Of a stretch of 64,000 nt of DNA, positions 11,351-23,570 are shown in pieces. The notes under the pieces are model-generated. The model ran no database searches and was not told the origin of the DNA. It worked only from the letters and a program-made list of their open reading frames with translations. Source of the stretch: Lates calcarifer (Eukaryota; Chordata; Actinopteri; Centropomidae); contig NC_066856.1 in the NCBI RefSeq assembly GCF_001640805.2, positions 2,923,937 through 2,987,936 on the forward strand. Reading direction: 5' to 3'. The position numbers were made by a program, and so were the translations under genes. Within the stretch, counting starts at the first letter, position 1; each line of letters opens with the position of its first letter.

Positions 11351-13617
11351 TTAGTCAATGTACTGCACTAGACAATTTCACAACCTAGCAGCCCAAAAGT
11401 TATTGGTAATATTAGTAATAAAGCCATTAGTTACAATTTATAAAGTCTTCTCAAAGGGTTTATTAGAATGAAAACCCAATAAAGCGAGATCAAACTGTAA
11501 GGGGCCACTTCCCTCTGTGCAATGTCTATGTACCTTGTTGGCCTCAAAGTGTGTGAAGTCTTGTACTTCCATGAAGGAATATTACTTAATTAGATTTAAT
11601 TATGCAGGATATGCCTTCGCAGATACAGTGCTTCAGTGGTGCAAACACATATGCAATCTATAATCCAAATACAAAACTCTACCAACGTACAATGAACCTA
11701 CAGCCACTTGGGGCCACAGATGGATGATGCTTTGCCTGGTTGGTAGTCCAACCATGATTTAAAAAACAAACAAAAAAAAAAAGTATTTAATCTTATGTCT
11801 GAGAAATTCCTGAAACCAAAGATAAAAATATTGGGACCATGACAAATTTTCTCACCACAATTGCAGAATATGTGACTTTCCACGAAAAGGAAAAGCTCTT
11901 AAAACTGAAACTAAGGTTCTTAGTGAAAGTTACAATTATCATGTCCCTGCACTGCAAGATCAAACCTCTGTGCTAAATGGTTCATCGTTAGATTCTTTAG
12001 TCTTATTCTAATCACATTAGTTTTGGAACATTTAGGAGAATATTTCTTTGCAGTCCATACCTGACTACTGCATCCATCTCCTTTTTTTGGAACATCTTCA
12101 TCTTCAGACTGCCTTAAGCTGAAGTATCAAACACAGACCCAGTGCTTTTTTGCTGAAACGCTAATTATTCCATCAGAATCAAACTAAACACAATCTGAGC
12201 TGCTTTTGGTGACATTCAGAAAAAAAGAGAGATTCTTACTGTATATAGCTATGCCACTGTTGATTACTCCTGATGTACCCTCTCATTGACTTCCATTATA
12301 AAACCTGTCACATTATGGGCTCATGAGTCATAGACTCTGTGGTCCTCAGCTGTGTGTTCCTTTGGGGTTTATCCAAGGTAGTGATTCGAAGGACGTGACT
12401 AAGCAGCAAGAGCCATATGAAGGGTTAGGGATCCGTGTAATTATTGTTTATTTGTACTTATTTTCATTTAACGGGGGAAGTTAACTTTTACTAACAGCTT
12501 GTGCAAACATGCTATGACTGGCCCAGTCATGTAATCACTTTAATTAAGGTTGGTGAAGGTTTATTTGCCCAAGTTATACACAATATGTAAGTTTTCCTTC
12601 TCGCCTGAAGTGAACTTATGTTACCTCCCATGACCTTGTCACTGTTATCTAAACCTGTGAGTCAGAACAACCTTCTCTAGGGATGGGAAATTATAGAGGC
12701 TTGTTATTAGCATCTCTTTAATCTTAATTCACCATATCTGTGTTTCAGACTCCTGCCTGATGTCCAGTGTGGGTGTACAAAACAGGTAGGAGCACTGCAT
12801 TAATCATGATGTCCTGCTTCATGGGGGTTGGTGGCAGGGACTCTGCAGGCAAACCCTGTGAACAGCTCTGTTTCATCTCAGGCTGGAGCTCATGAGTTAC
12901 ACTGGCATCTGCTTAGTTGTCGTCTAATCTGTGTAGCTCTGCTGGTCACTTGTGTTTGACCAATAATAGTTTCTGAAGCCTGGCACCAGTACTAATGTTT
13001 TTAGCTTGCAGTTACGGACAGCTGAGACATTGTGAAGATACTGGCAATTGTTGTGTTTACATGATACAGGAGCTTGGAAATTCTTGGTTAAAATGGTTAA
13101 AAAACAAATTTTCTTGTGACATCTGACTTGTGAATAAATGGCGAAACCTCAGTGGTTACTTTCTAATCTCTGACTTCAGTCTCTTCTAACTCGATGTCGA
13201 CTTAACGATGTACGAGTGCTGCTTTAAAGGAGAAATTTGTGGCTGAGAAGGCAAGGAAGTTTCCAACAGAGACAACAACCTTTTATTGGCTTCATGATAG
13301 TGGCCTGACCAGTTGTCGTGCTGGAAAAGAAGAATGCCTACTGCAGTCATTTGACCGGGAATGAATGCAGATTATACCTTTCCCATTTAAGACAAAAGCC
13401 AGATGTTAGTGGTATTAGTGGATTTTTTTTTACCCGGTGTAAAGGGGCTTTAGGGAATCGCTCTAATTAAGTCTGTGAAAACAGTTGTATAATGTCCTCT
13501 GTGACTCTGAAGGAGCTTTAACTACAGTGAGAGAATAACCCTGATGATGTCATTAGGGTTATCTCAACTTGGACTTGGAGACTACAAATGTTTAACACAA
13601 AGCCTGTGTTGCAATTT

Positions 13618-13642
13618 GGGGGGTGGGGGTGGGGGGGGGGTG
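13618..13642. repeat. G-rich run
   Basis: Groups of G separated by single T bases (3, 5 and 10 or more Gs). This could form a G-quadruplex on the plus strand; the sequence alone does not show a function. Confidence 0.8.
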
Positions 13643-16600
13643 GAGATGTGAAAGATGTGGTGTCTAATGAACGATGCTATCAAATGGCATTATGGGAAGT
13701 GAAAGATCCAGTGTTTTTAGCTTGTGACCTGTACAGGTAGATTGGTGCCAGAGGTTTGGTGTCATAGGGACTACTCACAGGGCTACTGCAGCTGACAGCC
13801 AACAGCTCTACACACCAGCAAACCTGGCCATGCTAGCTAAAGTCAGCCGCAGCTCTCTGAGCTTCTTTCTGAGTGCTTAGCTCACAGGGTAATCCTGTCT
13901 TCTAGAAATTAGGTTTCTATACAGCTTAACTGCAATAGCAAATACGTTTTGGAAATGTAAGAGTTGTTGAAGAGAGAAAAAAAGTTCTCCAAGTTGCACT
14001 TGCCAACTGTCAGCTAGAAAGCTAGTTAGGACACAGGACAATAAGTTTACGCAGATTCTTGAAAATGTCAGCTGTCTGCCAAACCATTTCTTTTTTGTGG
14101 AGCAGTTAGAAAAGAGTAAAATATTTTTTTTTGTGTCAAAGACGAAAACGATTTGTGCCTATTCATTTTTCCCCTCAAACAAATACACTGATTGTGTTGT
14201 GACTGAAATAGAGTTGGGCCCTAAAATCATAAATCTTGGTCTCTGATGTTTCGATTTTGACAATTAAAGAAAAAAAAAAATCTGTCTTATGCTATTTCCC
14301 AATGTTTGTGTTACGTAATACTAAATCACCTTTTAACAAAGAAACTAATTCCAATACAGCTATATACTGGTCTGTATCAGTATATCAGATATCTTATGGT
14401 CTGTTTCCCAACATCTGGAGCTTCGTTTTCATAAATGCCAGGAAGGAAAACCTCAGTTTAACGTCATTCTACCTCTTCTATCCAAGACAATTTAATTTAA
14501 ATGTCAGTGTAATTTTGAGCTCTGTTCTTACATCTAATCTCTGTACATGTTTTATATACATATGTCGCTCACTCTTGTATTGTTTTTTTATCACATCTAC
14601 TGGAGTTCATTTGTATGTGGGTTCGGTCTGGACTGCCAAGGGGGGCGGTTGTAGTGAAAGTTTTATTTCCTTGCACTCATAACATTTGTTTTCTCCTTAA
14701 ACTTCCAATTTAACTCTGATCCCTTTATAGAAAACACACCACTTACGGAGGCAATCAAATGTTTCTGCTTTTTAATAAATAAAATACTGTAGTAATGGAT
14801 GAAGATCCACATTATCCAGCCTCAAATGAAGGACTTTTTTGTCTTTTCTGAGGCAGTGAATGTAAAATTGAAAAGCAGACATTCATTACATGTTATGGAT
14901 CCAGCAGGGAACACCCTGTTTTTGCCTTGGGGTACTTCATCATTCAATGTGTATTACAGGATCTGGCTATGAAAGGTGGCCATTACTTGAAATCAGTGTT
15001 AGCTCAATGTCAACACCTTACGCCATTACAATCCAAATTATTTTTTAAAACCCCAGTCTCTGCACCCATAATCTGCCCCTCATTTAAGATGATGTTTTCA
15101 CTCCAGACTTGGACTTAATTTTGCCATGTAAACCAAGCTGGAATTATATACTGTAGCACACGGACTACTTGTAAAGCCACAGACATATTTGTTCAATAGT
15201 TTGCCAGCTTTGGTGGAAAATGTGACTGAGGAGAAAATTTGCAGGTTGTTTAAAATGACCCAATTACTGTTTTCAGAGGGGTTTTAAACATTCAGGACAC
15301 TAATCAGCGAGTTGAAACGTGTGCTGTCTGTACATGTCTACTGAAAGTAATCAAGAGTCAAAACCAAGTGCCATTAGATGTCACTGGGATTGCTCCTTGA
15401 AATTACAGTGGGGAATAATTGCAACTTGGAACACCCAGTACTCTTTTAACCCTCCCATCCTCTGTTGTCTTTCTAAATATGGCTTTCTGAGAATACACAA
15501 ATGGCTACTAAACAGACACAAACTACTTCACAAGGAGGAGATGCCAGTTCAGTATCCAGTATACATGAAGGTGATGGATACATCTGTCAAGTAATATGCT
15601 TTCATTGTGAACTGGACCCTCTGATTTTCTTGCATTGTCGATCCAAGTTGAATTAAGTCAAACAAAGCAAGCTTTTTGTGCACCTAAGCCTTGCCAGAAC
15701 TACTCACTCATGTTAAAATAACAAAGAGGCATATTTGACTTGGTCATTTATAATGCCAGTGTGAAAACTTCAGTGAAATGTTTCAGTTATTCGTGTGTCA
15801 TCGCCTCTATAATTCTGGTCGTACTATCTTTGGTTGCTGAGTCTCCAGGTATTTTTCTTTTTGAGCAGACAGTTGCAAAGCTCTGAAGTATTTGGGAGTG
15901 CTTGGGCAAAGTGACAGACATCAGTGAGCTAGACTGGAACAGGAGGTTATTTATGCATCGCGCAGAGGGAGAGGACATTTATTAATGTCAGAATTAAAGC
16001 AGGTGAAAAAAAGGAGAGAAAAAACATTGGAGTTTAGAGGTCAAATAGAAGAAAATGTCACATATAAGAGATACAACACCACACCAGAGCAGAAAAATGC
16101 TCTTTTGAACATTTGCCTAATTGACCACTTTTTAAAATATTATTCTTAATTCTGTGAAGAAACTCAAGCCGGCAGCCTCTCCTACAGTTTTGTACTTTGT
16201 GCTCATGTCTCAAAGCGTGCAATCAGTTACAGATTTAAATAGGATGTTCTATAATGCCTTGCTGATGATTTGTTGATTTGGTGCTATTCCCCTCAGTTGC
16301 ATGTCTTCCCCTCAGGTCCAGAGTTGTGATAGCTTGATGAAAAGATTCTGATGAAAACTATGGGATAATATAATTTTTGGTGGGGTGCCATACGGAGCTC
16401 TCAGGTTGGTTCACGATCCAGCGAGGGAAACCTGGCTGGGCTTATGGTTCACAGCTGTGCAGCTGGGAGCGCGTGCCAATTCATCACTGTCTGCTGTGTG
16501 AGGAACTTGGCATTTTTGAGCATCTTTACTAGACATTATCCTTTGTCTGCAAATGAATATAACTGCCTGTTGGCTATCAGTATCCTCTCCTTTCCAGTTT

Positions 16601-18518
16601 AGTGTAACTGCAAGAAGAAAACGTCCAGAAAGGCTTTAGGTCACGCAAAAACTGCTGTGAACACAAAGCTGAAAAGTACACCGAACATTACATGTTATAT
16701 TACAAAGAAAGCTGTGGAGTGAAAAAGAGTAAATCAGTGTAAAAGAACATAACTGCAAACATGTTGTTGCTTAAAAAAGATGCATTTACCTTTTGAGGCC
16801 AATCAGTGTGATTTTTTTTTTTTTAAAGCTAGAGTCATACCTTCCAAGTTTCATCAAATCAGAGCAGTGCTTTCTAAGATTTCACAATTTCCTCAATTTC
16901 AAGGTCAGGTACAGAAAAAAACCTTATGATCTGTTAATGCAGTTGACAAGCATGTCCTAAACCCCGGAACCCCCATTCTTCTACCTTACACTGACTACAA
17001 CAGACAGACAACAGATCCGGTGAGCAAAGGCTGTTTCATTAGAAATGCCTTGATGTTGAGTGCCGTAACAGTTCAGGATGAGCCAGGATGACTAATCTAA
17101 CATAAATTCTGTGTGGAGCCTCCTCCAATCTGCTCTGCCACTCGTATTCATCAGAGAAAAATGTCAGTGTTTTAAAGAAAAAGTCTTACTGTCAAGGCTC
17201 ACAGTCTGGACACACCAGAAAGTGGCACTGCAAAATACATTTTTATGTTCCCTCTTTGTGAAATATTGGTGCTAGAAACCTGGTGATGTAGGGACTACTC
17301 GCAGGGTGAGTTGGTAAACGACTAAAGTTGTAGAGTCAGTCAGTCACAGCTTCTCTCTGTCCTTGGCTGTTTCCTTCCCCTGTCATTTTGTTTCCTGGAT
17401 TGTGCATCAATTTCTAACTTTCCAAAAGAAATCATTCCAGATATCACACCCACTGACACAGAATCAACTGGGTGTGGTGAGGTTTGAAAGTAGCTTTCTT
17501 TTTGCATTTTTCATTTTTCATATAACTACTTATATCCTTTTACGTGTGTACAACTGAGTGAAATATTTGCATTATTTATCACTTCTTGCTTGCTCTACCT
17601 ATGGAATTACTGTATCTTAGTAAGAAACATGCAATGGAGCATTCTGAGCACAAAACATGTTATTTTGTTGAGAAATTTTTATGACACAAAGAGTGCTTTC
17701 ATTAGGGCAGACAAAAATCTGTTACATGCCCAACAGATTTATTTCCATATTGCTATCACCTGCAAAAGCACACAAAAATTAACTCTCTCTGCATTCTTTC
17801 AAACTGCCCCTTTTTAGAGCACTCAACCCTTGGACACTCGCTGACACTGACTGACAGTGGTTATTATTGTGTTCCTACGTGGATGACAGCAGCTATATTG
17901 AGCACAGATGGGGTTTTTGTTTGCTCAAATGAAATTATTCTTTCCATGATAAATATGTCTGTGCAAAATGTCATTTATGAGCTTGCAACATACCTTTTTG
18001 TTCAATTTGTCCTATTACATAATCAGAGCTGAGACACAACTATAAAGCCAAAACAGATGTAAAAATGTTTGCATTAATAGGTGGTTGAGGGACACTTCAT
18101 AAGCTGCTTCTACAAAAAAAGGCTAATACTTATAATCAACATATATGAGCGAAAGCCGCAGCTGTCATGACCAGTGAAGGCATTATTAATATTTTTGAGA
18201 CCTTTATGGAGACATTACTCTTGCAGCCTTGAAATCTGACCCAGACGCTGTGGTATTTGCCCACTCATTTCTCTGTTTATTTATTGTCATGCCAACTTGT
18301 TATTTACACTTTATGGAAGGGAATGTCAGGATTCATTAGTGCTGTGAAAGCTCTTTTAAAAATGTCCTCGAAAACCACTGAGAAATGCGAATGGATCACA
18401 GGACAGCACTTTAACCTTCTGGGGAGTATAGGATTGTGAGATTTGTGAGTGCCTGAGGGAAGGAAACGGATGCAGAGAGGCAGGCCGCTGAGCAAACAGC
18501 GGGTGAGCACGACACGCG

Positions 18519-18552
18519 AGGCTCACACCAACAGACCTGGTGGTGTGAGCCT
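18519..18552. repeat. Perfect 12-bp inverted repeat (hairpin)
   Basis: Arm AGGCTCACACCA at 18519-18530 is exactly complemented by TGGTGTGAGCCT at 18541-18552, with a 10-base loop. It lies in a locally GC- and CpG-richer patch (about 18430-18560) of the intergenic region. Confidence 0.85.
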
Positions 18553-19676
18553 GCTGTAATGATATAAAAGGTAATTTACACATTGAGAAGAGAAGCCGTG
18601 TTCTCACCCTGGTCCTCAGCTACCAGAGAGCCCTGCTCTCTGTTTGGATGGAGCTCTGAGAGGCCGTTGTATACACGCATGTTTTTAATGGCAGCATCGC
18701 AAGCAAACCACGCTGTTGCCACTGCTGTGCAACAGTTTGTAACTTTATATTAAAAATGGCCCTTAGACACTGAAGGGGACAAAAAGCCACTTCTAATATT
18801 TGGAAAGAACTTTTACTGTTCATTAGTTTCTTTTATGAAATATTGCTGCAGAACGCCTGGGGAGATGTGGGATCTTTAAAAAACTTCAAAGGTTAGTTCC
18901 ATTTTAAAACAATTGAGCTAGTATCACAATACACAGCTCACTCTCTGAAGGACTGCCTCACCATAAAAATAAGTGATATATATTTATTACTCCGTCCACA
19001 CAAAATGTGGACAGACAAATCTCACGACTACAGAAAGGATATTTCCACACATAAGTCTTGTGTAATATGTAATAAAGTCCTTGAGCGTGGTTGCATCCAT
19101 CACCCCGACCTAGGGGAAATGTCTGCTTCAGTCTGGACAGGATGAAGGTCAGGCCAATGGTGAGACACACCAGTTAAGATACAGGGGTGTGGCAGATGCT
19201 AGGGCCCATATGTTCCCTCAAAACAGGAGCAACAACATGAGGGATATCCCTCCACTATTTCGATCTCTTCCGTGAAGTGATGAGAAGCATGGGATCTTGA
19301 ATGGTGAGCAGAAAGGCCAGAGTCGGACGTAATTGCTGCCTCTGCTGAGGCGTGGAGGCATAACCTCTAATTTCCTGTGAATAATGTCCCTGTGTCGGAT
19401 GGCAAGCCAGAGAAAGTGGCAGTTTCTTTTCTCAGAGGGTTTGTGGCTCAACTAATACACTCAACTGTGGCTTTTTGACCAATGAGCCTGAGGGCCAGGC
19501 TCCTGAAACCAACTGGCTACTTCCTCTCAGCCTCTGCACCGTGCTCTGCAGGGTTCAACAAGGAAAATGAAGAACTGTTTCTTCACAACAAGTATCAAAG
19601 ATCATAATTACAGATGACTGTGTGATGGGATTATATCAGCCATGACACCTGTCAACCTGTTGAGTGCTAAGTAGTC

Positions 19677-19698
19677 ACTACTACTACTACTACTACTT
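19677..19698. repeat. CTA trinucleotide repeat
   Basis: About seven consecutive CTA units in the intergenic region. Confidence 0.9.
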
Positions 19699-19890
19699 AC
19701 ATGGGTTGAACCACACCCACCTTCAAACATTTAGATCGTAACCACACTCTACAAGTTGTGTGACCGTGTCTTCCACAGTTGTGATGCACATGGTGACAAA
19801 GTGTGTCCACAGACATATAAACACCTGCCAAATTACTAAAAAATGCCGCTGTGGTAGCTCCACAGGACCACATTTTGCCATGATGTCACC

Positions 19891-19893
<3 letters not shown>

Positions 19894-19936
<43 letters not shown>
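19894..19936. repeat. CA microsatellite
   Basis: Uninterrupted AC dinucleotide run of about 43 bases, the longest perfect microsatellite in the window. Confidence 0.97.
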
Positions 19937-19938
<2 letters not shown>

Positions 19939-20369
19939 TAGACTCAGAAGGTGTGAACAAAACCAGCCCTGCTGTCGTGGCTGGTAATCAAGGCTCATCA
20001 AGGTCTGAGGACATGGTGAGAAGCCAGAGCTAGAATGTGTGTCTCATTTTGCTGTTCATCTTAAGCTGTCCTGTCAACTCCATTAGAAACCTGGCTCCAT
20101 GTATACATATAAATCTCATTGTGTTGACTTGTCTCTAACCCAAAATCAAGATTTACCTCAACCTGATGTCGGTGCTCATTAAAGGTGGCCTGTGGGCTTT
20201 CGACAAGAAAAGCTACGTAGCAATGCTATTATGAGAGGGTCTTCATTTTGTTTAAGTTGTTCACATGCACATGGACACTTGAATGCCTGCACACGAGACA
20301 AAACTCATATCTAGTCACTGGTTTTGGCCATTCCACAGACTGACAGTTGGTGGCAGAACATAGCGATGC

Positions 20370-20655
20370 ACCACTAATGGCAAAGAGGAAGGACTGTTAG
20401 CAAGGAAACATTGATGTAAACAATGTGGTATTATTTAAACTTGGCTTTATAAATACTTTATGAGGAAGCCAGGGAGGGGAGCCACACTAGCTGTTTCCCC
20501 CTGTTTTCAGTCTTCATGCTAAGCTAACCTAACCACATCCTGACTCCAGCTCTGTATTTAACACACAGATATGAGATTGATATCAATCTTATCTCAGTGT
20601 TTGAAACAAAGAAAATGAGCAATTCCCCAAGATGCTGAACTATTCCTTTAAATTA
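20370..20655 (-). mobile_element. Teleost interspersed repeat, family B, copy 2 (inverted)
   Basis: Read on the minus strand it begins with ggaatagttcagcatcttgg, passes a 'gagataagattgatatc' segment, and continues with ggttagcttagcatgaagac and aacagggggaaacagctagt. This is the same family as 11105-11350 in opposite orientation. This copy keeps the typical 'ggaatagttc' end. Confidence 0.6.
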
Positions 20656-23191
20656 TAAAAGGAGAGCTAAAAGGGAAAGCAGCTAAAATTAAGAGAAATT
20701 AGAGAGCTAAATATAAAAGCATGAAAAAACCTCAGCATAAGAAAAAAGAAGCCTAAGCAGCCACACAAAAAGAAAACAATATGTTTCCTTCTTTGTTTGT
20801 TTAAGTGACTAAATGTTTTTCCTTTTAACATTTCCTCAGAATCAGTTCTGACATTGGGCATGCTGCAGAGGCCATAAAGCTTGCTGCTTGGAATTAAAGA
20901 GCCATTAATCATTGTGAATTTATTTGCTCTGAATGCTTTGGAGACAGTGGCTTCCTTCAGCTCCTAGTTTTGTTTTTTTGGAGGAAGTTGCTTCTTCAGA
21001 GTAATAAGTTCACTCATGTACTCTCTCTCCGTCCGTGCTCTTCCAGTGACCCTCACATGCAGCTGGTAGTGTTTAAACTTCAAAGAGTGATGAAGATTTT
21101 CAACCACATATTTTCAATGTTTTGCTAATTTTCTATTTTAGCACGTGGCAGATATTAATGATGAAAGTCCCATGGGATTTTGTGGCATCGTCTGTGGTTA
21201 GTGCTGAGCATCTAAGCTAACTGGGACCAGGACAGTGGGATCAGAGACACAGAGAGCCTGTCAGACATGCAAAAGGGCGGTGGTGGAGGCTTACAGTTTT
21301 TCACTGAAATCTGCTGTTCAAAAGGCTGTCGAGCCTGACATGGCCTGTTTATAATAAACAAGAACAGAAGACAAAAGGATCAGACGATCCAAAATCATCT
21401 GCAATGAGCTGCACACACACACCATTACTACTGCTGTGTCTAAATACATACAGTGTAGAAAAAGACAGGATAATAATTAGGGAAATATCATTTTAAAAAG
21501 CTATACAGCAACAAAAAATAATAAGTACTCTAGGAAAAAAAGCACAGCAATTTGCTGCATTTTCCCAAAAATCCTTCATTAGATAGTTTTATAGTTGGTG
21601 TTGACTTCATGCCATACAAGTGCTCTGGTACAAAGATATTCCCAACTGGCCAAATATCTACAACATTTTTGTTTTTACTGACAAAAATAATGAGCTTATT
21701 TATAAAAATATATTTTTATTATTTATAATAAATACCCCTACAAAATGTGAAATTACTGTAAATAAATTGTGAGTAATGTGGAAAACCATGATTTAAATTC
21801 ATTCTCGTACATAATATCTGTGGTGGAGACAGGGCACACTGTTGTATTCCTAATTGTTATAGACATTTCTTATCCACTTATGATAACAGTGCTTGAATTT
21901 GTGTGTTTATAGTATGTTATGACATTTATACAGAACATTTGCGCAGACTCCCTGTATTCCACATTGACGCTATATAACCAGCAGTAAGTCATTCTGTTTA
22001 TGTAGATGTCATATTGCAGATTGTGTGTTTTCTGAGTTTGGATGTGTTACAAATATTCATATAAGTATGGAATATACAAACTGTATAAGAAGAGGTTGAG
22101 CAACCCAAACAGATGTGGGTCTTGTTTAGAGATTGTGGTCTTGTGTGGATTACTTTAGGAATGTTACTGCAGAGAACGCGGTTTCAGAGTGTTTTACCGC
22201 GATCAACTTAGGGGATATCTGGCAAAAGAACAAACACGAGAAAGACGCGTTTATTTTTATGATCACAATTTCCAAGTTGAGACGGTCAGAGAGCAAAAAG
22301 AGGGCTTCCTAAAATGTTTGTATGAACTTCGGATGAAGTAATTGATGTAAATGAGGAGCTCAGGATCAAAGTTCCCTACTGAAACGGAAGCAAGAGGGCA
22401 AATAAATATACAATCATCAATCAAGACAAAACATTTTATTTGAAACCTTTCTAGATAATTTGATACAATGTATTTGAAACACTTGTGGTACTTATTTTGT
22501 AACACTTTTCTCATACATTGTATTTGAAACTATTTTCAAACACATCTGAAACAAACTCTGAAGTTAGTGTAGAGCAAGACAGATGCTAAGATAAATATTT
22601 GCCTGTGCTGTCACAGCCAGCCCATTTGTACTGCTAAGGGACTGTACAAAAATGATTGAGGGGGAGGTGTCAGGTGTCAGGAGGAATCAGAAAAGGGGGA
22701 GGGCAGTGTATTTTCTCTTTTCACTAAAAGGATGGTAGACTGATTTGAGACTAGCGAGTATCTTTTATTTTTATTTTATTTCTTGCCTTACTTTCACATA
22801 TTACTTCATCCTTTATTGCAAAATATTCTGTAACAATATTTAATAGTCCGTCATGGATGAAAACTGAATACTGTTAATAAAGTTTTGAGAAACAGTAAAT
22901 ATGGATCATTACAGTTTTACGGGATTTAACAGCATCTCTCTAAAGAGCACACAATTTTTTTCACAAGCCAATAGTCACCTTCACTTCAACACTATAATAC
23001 AATTTGTTTTACTAATGGGTGAAGTGAACATATTACAATGTTGAACCCCCAAATCAGCCAAAGAGCTCCTACCTGTGCCTTGCTCCCTTATTCAGTAACA
23101 GAGGTAATATCTCGTTCATTCAGTAGTGCTTGGTTCAGAAACAGAGAGCAGCTGGAACGCAACGTTTCCCATTATTTGGGCAAATGCTAGT

Positions 23192-23197
23192 TTTATT
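23192..23197 (-). promoter_or_regulatory. odad2: Candidate odad2 polyadenylation signal
   Basis: AATAAA on the minus strand, about 257 nt downstream of the odad2 stop codon. The following sequence is moderately T-rich. Further AATAAA hexamers occur on the same strand near 22765-22780, so a longer 3' untranslated region is also possible. Confidence 0.35.
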
Positions 23198-23453
23198 CCT
23201 AATGTGCACTCTGAGCTATGTAAAAATGCTTGTTCCGTTCACACACTCAACTTGAAATCAGAGCTGAGTTTAGGGGGAAGGGTGTTGCATTGTTTTTTTA
23301 AGTTAAGGGGAGGCTCCAAACACAAATACTAATAACCCTGGGGAGGGTCTTGCTATTTTAAAAAGTCAAATATGAAGCACAGCCCCTCTTTCCACCCAAT
23401 TCATTTCTGTACAGTACCTGTTGGATTTCAAGGGGTGCAGTGATCATCGATTG

Positions 23454-23570
23454 TCAATAAAATAATCGGGCCTTCCGATTAGCCAGGGCCAGGAGTCGGA
23501 TGTTGCGCACACAGCCAGCAGCAGCCTCCTGGAGTATCTCGTCATTAGAGCCCATGATGTGGATGAGCGG
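23454..23570 (-). CDS. odad2: odad2 exon 21: C-terminal end and stop
   Basis: Acceptor gtacttccacag|CCGCTC. The coding part is 117 nt and ends in TGA (23456-23454). It encodes [20 protein letters not shown], then [15 protein letters not shown] and a short LFY end, aligned with human [19 protein letters not shown]. It is separated from exon 20 by the 5.6-kb intron 20. Confidence 0.94.
   Translation of the reverse strand, partial: PLIHIMGSNDEILQEAAAGCVRNIRLLALANRKARLFY

Larger units (their letters stand above)
10751..23191. other. Intergenic region between mkx and odad2
   Basis: About 12.4 kb with no supportable exon on either strand. All open frames are short and lack recognisable motifs or plausible splice context. 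It separates the mkx 5' end from the odad2 3' end, so enhancers here would most likely serve mkx. It contains an inverted pair of a teleost repeat (11105-11350 and 20370-20655), a G-rich run (13618-13642), a perfect 12-bp hairpin (18519-18552), and CTA and CA microsatellites. Conserved non-coding elements cannot be identified without alignment. Confidence 0.7.

Noticed and set aside
14236..14682. 148-residue plus-strand open frame in the intergenic region
   Set aside because: Its composition is that of translated AT-rich non-coding DNA. It has no motif, no splice context and no family resemblance, and one frame of this length is expected by chance in 64 kb.
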